Shown piece by piece: positions 58,720 to 64,000 of a stretch of DNA of 64,000 nt (positions within the stretch are counted from its first letter, which is position 1; each line of letters begins with the position of its first letter). This DNA comes from an uncultured Cellulomonas sp. (GTDB taxonomy: Bacteria; Actinomycetota; Actinomycetes; Actinomycetales; Cellulomonadaceae): positions 62,001 through 126,000 of the forward strand of contig NZ_CANLTL010000009.1 in assembly GCF_947494015.1 (NCBI RefSeq), in the 5' to 3' direction. The translations under genes were made by a program, and so were the position numbers. The notes under the pieces were generated by a model that was not told the DNA's origin, did no database searches, and saw only the letters and a program-made list of their open reading frames with translations.

Positions 58720-58750
58720 TCGTACAGACGTTCGACGAACGCACGTTCGA
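58720..58750 (+). promoter_or_regulatory. Two overlapping SOS boxes before the LysM gene
   Basis: TCGTACAGACGTTCGA (58720-58735) and ACGAACGCACGTTCGA (58735-58750) share one base. The second has a perfect GAAC-N4-GTTC core and the first has one mismatch. The ATG is 25 bases downstream. Confidence 0.8.
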
Positions 58751-58775
58751 CTCGGGCAGTGGAGGGAGCAAGGAC

Positions 58776-59108
58776 ATGAGCGCAGCAACGTGGGCACCGG
58801 CGCCGTCGAGCAGGGGTGAGCTCCGGCTCACGCCCCGTGGACGCCGTGTGGTGTGGACGGCCGCGGTGCTCCTCGCCGGAGGGGCTCTGCTCACCGGCGG
58901 GCGCGCGGTCGCCGAGGCCCCGGCGCCCGCGGTGCCGGTGGACACCTACACCGTGGGCTCGGGCGAGAGCCTGTGGTCGATCGCGGCCGGATTCACCGAC
59001 CCCGGCGAGGACGTGCGGGTCACCGTCGACGACCTCGCGGACCTGAACAACATGGCGTCGAGCGAGCTCGTCGCGGGGCAGCAGATCCTGGTGCCGACCG
59101 CCGACTGA
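58776..59108 (+). CDS. SOS-controlled LysM membrane protein (Rv2719c/ChiZ position)
   Basis: A 110-residue protein with a membrane helix at about 25-43 and a C-terminal LysM domain ([16 protein letters not shown]...[24 protein letters not shown]) that would bind peptidoglycan outside the membrane. It is divergent from lexA and preceded by two SOS boxes. In M. tuberculosis the gene here, Rv2719c (chiZ), arrests division after DNA damage; C. glutamicum divS plays a similar role. The same role is inferred here. Confidence 0.88.
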   Translation: MSAATWAPAPSSRGELRLTPRGRRVVWTAAVLLAGGALLTGGRAVAEAPAPAVPVDTYTVGSGESLWSIAAGFTDPGEDVRVTVDDLADLNNMASSELVAGQQILVPTAD

Positions 59109-59218
59109 GCAGGGGGACGGGAGCCGGCGACCGTCCGGCGCGGACCGGCGGGTGCCGGTACGGGGACCGTGGTGGTCCGCCGCTCGCCGCGGCAGCCGCG
59201 CAGCGGGAGCGAGGCGCC

Positions 59219-59247
59219 TTGCAGCGCCTGTGCCCGCCCTCTACCTT
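59219..59247 (+). promoter_or_regulatory. Probable nrdR promoter
   Basis: TTGCAG (59219-59224) and TACCTT (59242-59247) are 17 bases apart and would start a leader of about 90 bases before nrdR. A six-base-arm hairpin (59212-59229) overlaps the -35 and may end the LysM transcript. The rest of the 59109-59342 gap shows no gene. Confidence 0.5.
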
Positions 59248-59342
59248 GGGCGCAGTTGTTGTCGGTGTCAGCGGCCGCGGCACCGCACCGCGATCCTCGC
59301 CGGTCGACGCGGCCGGCCGCTGCGAGGGCCGGAGGCCGAGCT

Positions 59343-59882
59343 GTGCACTGCCCGTTCTGTCGCCATGCCGACTCGCGCGTCGTGGACTCCCGGACCTCCG
59401 ACGACGGCTCCTCCATCCGCCGCCGGCGGCAGTGCCCGCAGTGCAGCCGCCGGTTCACCACGGTGGAGACCGCGAGCCTGTCGGTCGTGAAGCGGTCCGG
59501 GGCCACCGAGCCGTTCAGTCGCGAGAAGATCGTCAACGGGGTGCGCAAGGCGTGCCAGGGGCGACCGGTCTCCGAGGACGACCTGGCGCTGCTGGCGCAG
59601 CGGGTCGAGGAGCTGATCCGCAGCACCGGGAGCGCCGAGCTGGACGCGTACGAGATCGGCCTGACGATCCTGGGGCCGTTGCGGGACCTCGACGAGGTCG
59701 CCTACCTGCGGTTCGCGAGCGTCTACCAGGCGTTCGACTCCCTCGACGACTTCGAGGCCGCCATCACCGTGCTGCGCGCGGAGCACGAGGGGTCCGCGGC
59801 GCCCGAGGCCGCCGCGCCGCCCACGGCCGCCGCCGGGGACGTCGGTCCGGGCGAGCCGTCCGAGCCCAGCCCCGCCCGCTGA
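59343..59882 (+). CDS. nrdR: Transcriptional repressor NrdR
   Basis: NrdR represses ribonucleotide reductase genes by sensing ATP/dATP. The 179-residue protein has the zinc ribbon CPFC...CPQC, RFTTVE, and the ATP-cone ([29 protein letters not shown]...[20 protein letters not shown]), plus a Pro/Ala tail. GTG 59343 has GGAGG seven bases upstream. nrd genes are not in the window. Confidence 0.97.
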   Translation: MHCPFCRHADSRVVDSRTSDDGSSIRRRRQCPQCSRRFTTVETASLSVVKRSGATEPFSREKIVNGVRKACQGRPVSEDDLALLAQRVEELIRSTGSAELDAYEIGLTILGPLRDLDEVAYLRFASVYQAFDSLDDFEAAITVLRAEHEGSAAPEAAAPPTAAAGDVGPGEPSEPSPAR

Positions 59883-59904
59883 CGCAGCCGCGGCAGGCGG
59901 TCGC

Positions 59905-61611
59905 TCAGTCGGGACCGGGTCGGTCCAGCAGCCGGTCCCGCACGACGCGTCGCAGGACCTTGCCGATCGGGGAGCGCGGCAGGTCGGCGACGATCTCGAC
60001 CCGGCGCGGCACGGCGTACCGCGCGAGCCGCTGCTCGCACCAGGCGCGCACGGTGGCCAGGTCCACCCCGGACGCGCCGGGGGAGAGCACCACCGCCGCG
60101 GCCACCGTCTCGCCGAGCTCGCCGCCCGGGAGCCCGACCACCGCGGCGTCCTGGACGTCCGGCATGGCGCGCAGGTGCTCCTCGACCTGCGAGGGGTACA
60201 CCTTGAACCCGCCGGTGATGATCATCTCCTTGGAGCGGTCGACCAGCGTCGCGGAGCCGGCGTCGTCCACGACGACGATGTCGCCGGTGCGCAGCCACCC
60301 GCCGGGCAGCACGGACGCCGCGGTCTCCTGCGGCCGGTTCCAGTAGCCGACGAACACCTGCGGGCCGGCGACGAGCAGCTCACCGCGCTCACCCGGACCG
60401 ACGTCCGTGGTGGGGTCGTCGAGGTCGACCACGCGGATCGCCGTGCTGGGAAACGGCAGGCCCAACGTGCCCGGGCGCCGGTCCGGCGAGCAGGGGTTGC
60501 CCAGCGCGACCGGTGACGTCTCGGTCATGCCGTAGCCCTCGATGAGCAGCCCCCCGGTCAGCGCCTCCCACCGGGCCGCGGTGGCGGCGGGGACGGGCAT
60601 CGCCCCGGCGAAGGCGACCCGGATGGACGTCAGGTCGGCCCCGGTCCGCTCGGCCGACGCGGCGATCCGGTCGAACATCGGCGCGACCCCGGGCAGGAAC
60701 GTCGCGGGGCGCCGGCGCTGGGCGGCGACGACGGCCTCGGGGTCGAACTTCGGGAAGGCGACCAAGGTGGCGCCGATCCGGGTCGCGAACGTCAGGCACA
60801 GCGTCAGACCGAACGCGTGGAAGAACGGCAGCAGCCCGTAGACCGTCTCCTCGCCGTCGCGCAGCCCCGCCCACGCCGCGCCCTGCACGGCGTTCGCGAC
60901 GAGGTTGCGGTGGGAGAGCACCGCCGCCTTCGGGGTCCCCGTGGTGCCACCGGTGTACTGCAGGAGCGCGGTGTCGTCCGCCCGGGGGCCCGGGACGTCG
61001 TCACGCAGCGGTGTGGCGGCCTGCAGCAGCCGGTGCCAGTCGGGGCAGCCGTCGGGGACCGTGGCCCGGAGCTGTGCACGCAGCGTGCGCGCGCGCCCGA
61101 CGGGCAGCCGCAGCGCCAGCCGCTTGGCGCGCGGCAGGTCGCGCGCGAGGTCCACCGCGACGACCGTGCGGACGTCCGTGCGGGCCAGCACCCGGACCAC
61201 CTCGGCGGCGGTGCGCTGCCAGCAGATCGCCACCACGGCGCCGGAGTCGGCGAGCTGGTGCGCGAGCTCCTCGGCGGTGTACGTGGGGTTGTGCTCGACG
61301 ACGACCGCCCCCAGCCGCAGCACCGCGAAGAACGCGACGACGTGGGCGGTGCAGTTGGGCAGGGCGACGGCCACCCGGTCACCGGCGCGGACACCGAGCG
61401 CGGCCAGCGCCGCGGCCGCGCGCGCGACCTCGCGGTCGAGCTCGGCGTACGTCGTGGCCCGGCCGCTGAAGTCGACCGCGACCCGGTCCGGGAACCGCTG
61501 CGCCGACCGGTGCAGGGCCGCGGTGAGCGGCTCGTCCGGGACGTCGACGTCGGCCGGGACACCGGGCGGGTAGGAACGGAGCCAGGGACGGTCGGCGAGG
61601 GAGTCGGGCAC
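59905..61611 (-). CDS. Long-chain acyl-CoA ligase (AMP-forming, FadD-like)
   Basis: A 568-residue ANL-superfamily enzyme that activates fatty acids to acyl-CoA. The AMP-binding motif YTGGTTGTPKAAVLSH is clear, as are GYGMTETSP, GWLRTGDI, the hinge KEMIITGGFKVYPSQVEE and the catalytic lysine in SPIGKVLRR. The GTG at 61611 lies six bases after TAGCCT (61623-61618, minus strand), so it is probably leaderless. A palindromic operator adjoins the -10. Confidence 0.93.
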   Translation of the reverse strand: MPDSLADRPWLRSYPPGVPADVDVPDEPLTAALHRSAQRFPDRVAVDFSGRATTYAELDREVARAAAALAALGVRAGDRVAVALPNCTAHVVAFFAVLRLGAVVVEHNPTYTAEELAHQLADSGAVVAICWQRTAAEVVRVLARTDVRTVVAVDLARDLPRAKRLALRLPVGRARTLRAQLRATVPDGCPDWHRLLQAATPLRDDVPGPRADDTALLQYTGGTTGTPKAAVLSHRNLVANAVQGAAWAGLRDGEETVYGLLPFFHAFGLTLCLTFATRIGATLVAFPKFDPEAVVAAQRRRPATFLPGVAPMFDRIAASAERTGADLTSIRVAFAGAMPVPAATAARWEALTGGLLIEGYGMTETSPVALGNPCSPDRRPGTLGLPFPSTAIRVVDLDDPTTDVGPGERGELLVAGPQVFVGYWNRPQETAASVLPGGWLRTGDIVVVDDAGSATLVDRSKEMIITGGFKVYPSQVEEHLRAMPDVQDAAVVGLPGGELGETVAAAVVLSPGASGVDLATVRAWCEQRLARYAVPRRVEIVADLPRSPIGKVLRRVVRDRLLDRPGPD

Positions 61612-61617
61612 CGCGTG

Positions 61618-61642
61618 AGGCTAACCTACGCAACCGTAGGTT
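61618..61642 (-). promoter_or_regulatory. Acyl-CoA ligase promoter with TetR-type operator
   Basis: Perfect eight-base arms AACCTACG (61623-61630) and CGTAGGTT (61635-61642) with a CAAC spacer lie directly upstream of the TAGCCT -10, between it and the -35. The form resembles operators of TetR-family regulators of fatty acid use. No such regulator gene is adjacent; the TetR gene at 15226 uses a different palindrome. Confidence 0.7.
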
Positions 61643-61688
61643 GGCAGCGGGCGTCACCCGTGCGGGCCGCTGGACCCGGTGCCCTCGG

Positions 61689-62738
61689 CTACAGGTCGCT
61701 GGACCGGGCCGCCCAGATGTTGATCCCGGCGTCCACCGCGTGGGTCTCGATGGCGGCCAGCTCGTCGTCGTCGAAGCCGGCCCGGTCGAGCGCCGCGAGG
61801 TTCTCGTCGAGCTGCGCGACACTGCTCGCCCCGAGCAGCACCGAGGTGACCCGCCGGTCGCGCAGCGCCCAGGCGATCGCCATCTGCGCGAGGGACTGGC
61901 CGCGCTGCGCCGCGATGCCGGCCAACGCGCGCACGTGGCCCAGGTTCTCGGCGGTGAGGAACTCCCGGCGCAGGGAGGTGCCGACGGCGGCCCGGGATCC
62001 CGCGGGGACGCCGTCCAGGTACTTGCCGGTCAGCATGCCCTGCGCGAGGGGGGAGAACACGACCGCTCCCATCCCGGCGTCGTCGACCACGTCGAGCAAC
62101 GACCGCCCACCGGCGTCGGCGTCCGGCCGCTCGATCCACCGGTTGAGCATCGAATACGAGGGCTGGTGCAGGGTGAGCGGCAGGCCGAGGTCGGCCGCCA
62201 CCGCCAGCGCCTGCACGGTGCGGCGCGCGGAGTAGGACGAGATGCCGGCGTGCAGCGCGCGGCCGGAGTCGACCGCCGTCCGCAGTGCGCCGAGCGTCTC
62301 CTCGAGCGGCGTCGTGGGGTCGTACCGGTGGCTGTAGACGACGTCGACGTGGTCGAGGCCGAGCCGGCCGAGCGACTGGTCCAGGGAGGCCAGCAGGTGC
62401 TTGCGCGAGCCGCCGCTCCCGTAGGGGCCGGGCCACATGTCGTACCCGGCCTTGGTCGAGATCACGAGCTCGTGGCGGTACGGCGCGAGCTCGCGGGCCA
62501 GCAGCCGGCCGACGCCCTCCTCGGCCGCCCCGGGGGGTGGTCCGTAGTTGTTGGCCAGGTCCAGGTGCGTGATCCCGCGGTCGAACGCGTGCAGCACGAT
62601 CTCACGCTGGCGCGCCACCGGATCGCGGGTGCCGAAGTTCTGCCACAGGCCGAGCGAGACGGCGGGCAGGTCCAGACCGGAGCGACCAGCCCGGCGCAGG
62701 GGGAGCGAGCCGTGGCGCTGAGGGTCGGCGAGGTGCAT
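61689..62738 (-). CDS. Aldo/keto reductase (YghZ-like)
   Basis: A 349-residue NADPH-dependent TIM-barrel reductase. The catalytic tetrad is present: Asp and Tyr in THLDLANNYGPPPG, Lys in VISTKAGYDMWPGPYG and His in YSHRYDP. The GYDMWPGPYG loop is typical of YghZ, which reduces L-glyceraldehyde 3-phosphate or methylglyoxal. ATG 62738 is seven bases after TAGCGT (62751-62746, minus strand). The frame is open up to 63044, but that part lies upstream of the promoter and lacks similarity to the family. Confidence 0.92.
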   Translation of the reverse strand: MHLADPQRHGSLPLRRAGRSGLDLPAVSLGLWQNFGTRDPVARQREIVLHAFDRGITHLDLANNYGPPPGAAEEGVGRLLARELAPYRHELVISTKAGYDMWPGPYGSGGSRKHLLASLDQSLGRLGLDHVDVVYSHRYDPTTPLEETLGALRTAVDSGRALHAGISSYSARRTVQALAVAADLGLPLTLHQPSYSMLNRWIERPDADAGGRSLLDVVDDAGMGAVVFSPLAQGMLTGKYLDGVPAGSRAAVGTSLRREFLTAENLGHVRALAGIAAQRGQSLAQMAIAWALRDRRVTSVLLGASSVAQLDENLAALDRAGFDDDELAAIETHAVDAGINIWAARSSDL

Positions 62739-62829
62739 GCGCGGCACGCTACGCCGCGCTCCGCGCGAGCGGCGCCTACCCTGGGCCCAGCGCCGGACCC
62801 GGCGCGCATCAGTCCGCCAGGAGGCACGC

Positions 62830-63090
62830 GTGACGACGAAGGACGCAGACGCACCGACGCCCGCCGCGGGGAGTCCGGCCGGGCAGGACGACGCGGCGGG
62901 GAGCCCCACCGGGCAGGACGACGCCCCAGGCCGCGAGGACGCCAAGGCCCGGTTCCGCGAGGCGCTGGACCGCAAGAAGGCGGCCAGCCACCGGTCGGCG
63001 CAGGGATCGGGCAACACCGGCTCGGTGCACGGGTCGGAGACCACCGGCCCGGCCCAGCGGACGTTCCGCCGCCGGTCCGGCTCCGCCTGA
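62830..63090 (+). CDS. DUF5302 family small protein
   Basis: An 86-residue hydrophilic protein with the DUF5302 core DAKARFREALDRKKAASHRS. The N-terminal half holds a duplicated GSPxGQDDAxG segment. AGGAGG lies six bases before the GTG. The function is unknown; the family is found next to aldo/keto reductase genes in several actinobacteria. Confidence 0.82.
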   Translation: MTTKDADAPTPAAGSPAGQDDAAGSPTGQDDAPGREDAKARFREALDRKKAASHRSAQGSGNTGSVHGSETTGPAQRTFRRRSGSA

Positions 63091-63144
63091 CCGGCGCGAG
63101 GCGCGGGCGCGCGGGCTCCGCCTGACCGGCCCGAGGCGCGGGCG
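63079..63144. repeat. 35-bp tandem duplication spanning the DUF5302 stop
   Basis: A 31-base segment (63079-63109) that includes the stop codon is repeated at 63114-63144 with one mismatch. A hairpin GGGCGG/CCGCCC (63140-63156) follows the second copy and may terminate the DUF5302 and serA messages. Confidence 0.7.
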
Positions 63145-63181
63145 GTCAGGCCGCCCCCGCCGACGGTCGCCGAGCCGTCGG

Positions 63182-64000
63182 TCAGGACAGGACGCGCAGC
63201 CGGACCGTCTGCGGCATCCGGGCGAGCGCGTCGACCGCGTCCGCGGCGATGTCGGAGTTCACGTCGGTGACCACGTAGCCGATGTCGCCCCGCGTGCCCA
63301 GCACCTGGCCCTCGATGTTGACCCCGTGCTCGGCGAGCACCGCGTTGACCGCCGCGAGCACGCCGGGGGTGTTGCGGTGCAGGTGGGCGATGCGCTGGAT
63401 GCCGGTGCCCTGGTCGAGCGCCAGGTTGGGCAGGTTGACGCTGAGCGTCGTGGTGCCGGTGCCCAGGTAGTCCCGCAGCTTGTTCGACACGAACTGGCCG
63501 ATCGCCTCCTGTGCCTCCTCGGTCGAGCCGCCGGTGTGCGGGGTGAGGATGACGTTCGGGAGGCCTCGCAGCTCCGACTCGAAGGCGTCCCCGCGCCGCT
63601 TGGGCTCGACCGGGAAGACGTCGACTGCCGCGCCGGCCACGTGGCCGGACAGCACCGCGTCGCGCAGCGCGGCGTAGTCCACGACGAAGCCGCGGGACAG
63701 GTTGAGGAAGATGGCTCCGCGCTTCATGCCGGCGAACTGGTCGGCCCCGAACAGCCCCGCGTTGCCGCTGCGGCCGTCCACGTGCAGCGTGACGACGTCG
63801 GCGGCCTCGAGCAGCTCGTCCAGGCTGTCCATCCGTCGGGCGTTGCCCAGCGCGAGCTTCTCCGCGGTGTCGTAGAAGACCACCGACATGCCGAGGTTCT
63901 CGGCGAGCACCGACAGCTGGGTGCCGATGTTGCCGTAGCCGACGATGCCCAGCGTGCGGCCGCGCACCTCGTGCGCGCCGGTGGCGGACTTCTCCCAGAC
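63182..64000 (-). CDS. serA: D-3-phosphoglycerate dehydrogenase, 3' part
   Basis: SerA starts serine synthesis by oxidising 3-phosphoglycerate. The gene is open to the window edge, so its 5' end is missing; 272 residues are present. The edge sequence reads VWEKSATGAHEVRGRTLGIVGYGNIG, the NAD-binding site. SRGFVVDYAALRDAVLSGHVAGAAVDVFPVEP, the catalytic LTPHTGGSTEEAQEAIG and a C-terminal ACT domain (NTPGVLAAVNAVLAEHGVNIEGQVLG) follow. This layout, without the large intervening domain, matches the E. coli SerA type. Confidence 0.95.
   Translation of the reverse strand, partial: VWEKSATGAHEVRGRTLGIVGYGNIGTQLSVLAENLGMSVVFYDTAEKLALGNARRMDSLDELLEAADVVTLHVDGRSGNAGLFGADQFAGMKRGAIFLNLSRGFVVDYAALRDAVLSGHVAGAAVDVFPVEPKRRGDAFESELRGLPNVILTPHTGGSTEEAQEAIGQFVSNKLRDYLGTGTTTLSVNLPNLALDQGTGIQRIAHLHRNTPGVLAAVNAVLAEHGVNIEGQVLGTRGDIGYVVTDVNSDIAADAVDALARMPQTVRLRVLS

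Noticed and set aside
59109-59342. Riboswitch upstream of nrdR
   Set aside because: The gap contains a promoter-like pair and weak hairpins, but no conserved cobalamin riboswitch elements were recognised and nrd structural genes are absent.

Overview
The window is 64 kb of very GC-rich chromosome from an actinomycete. GTG starts are common, codons end almost always in G or C, and the gene order matches the actinobacterial core block that in Mycobacterium tuberculosis runs, inverted, from pnp (Rv2783c) to nrdR (Rv2718c). The comparison is from memory. Extra gene families point to Micrococcales, probably a Cellulomonas-like organism; this is an inference, since no rRNA is present. No tRNA, rRNA, CRISPR array, prophage, transposase, integrase or defence locus was found. 

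Layout. 1-3609: pnp (5' end cut by the window edge), an M16 peptidase and dapB. 3652-9305: accessory membrane and metabolic genes (two membrane proteins, a GNAT acetyltransferase, an MscS channel, azlCD, a succinate-semialdehyde dehydrogenase). 9397-14471: thyA-folA, a glycerophosphodiesterase, then dapA and ribonuclease J. 14555-19194: a TetR repressor divergent from a small membrane protein, and a CUT1 sugar ABC operon without its ATPase. 19538-27699: ftsK, a GGDEF/EAL protein, a CapA-like protein, pgsA, a CinA-type amidohydrolase and clgR. 27853-33924: the lhr-nei2 DNA repair pair. 33978-37870: DUF3046, recA, recX and ribonuclease Y. 37899-41366: gluABCD glutamate uptake. 41467-50251: miaB, two YbjN paralogues, an extradiol-dioxygenase-like protein, miaA, dapF, a thioredoxin, a methyltransferase and hflX. 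50364-57257: a DinG-type helicase, ldh and a secreted subtilase. 57441-59882: the lexA / LysM protein / nrdR SOS cluster. 59905-64000: an acyl-CoA ligase, an aldo/keto reductase, DUF5302 and serA (5' end cut by the window edge).

How the genes work together. dapB, dapA and dapF supply diaminopimelate and lysine. thyA and folA couple dTMP synthesis to folate recycling. PNPase, RNase J and RNase Y are three RNA turnover enzymes. recA, recX, lexA, the LysM protein, the DinG-like helicase and lhr-nei2 handle DNA damage, and SOS boxes are visible at recA, lexA and the LysM gene. miaA, miaB and hflX act in tRNA modification and ribosome rescue.

Regulation is unusually readable. At least fourteen genes have a TANNNT -10 element exactly 6-7 bases before the start codon, which implies leaderless mRNAs. 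Both binding-protein ABC operons carry a perfect stem-loop between the binding-protein gene and the permease genes. Three strong palindromic operators sit at a TetR gene, the sugar ABC operon and the acyl-CoA ligase. The only gene-free stretch above 300 bases is 19195-19537, which holds the sugar-operon promoter and operator and the ftsK promoter region. I did not find a convincing wholly new multi-gene system. The best candidates for new biology are the GGDEF protein with a degenerate EAL domain behind ftsK, the TetR/membrane-protein switch, and the RNase J plus RNase Y combination.
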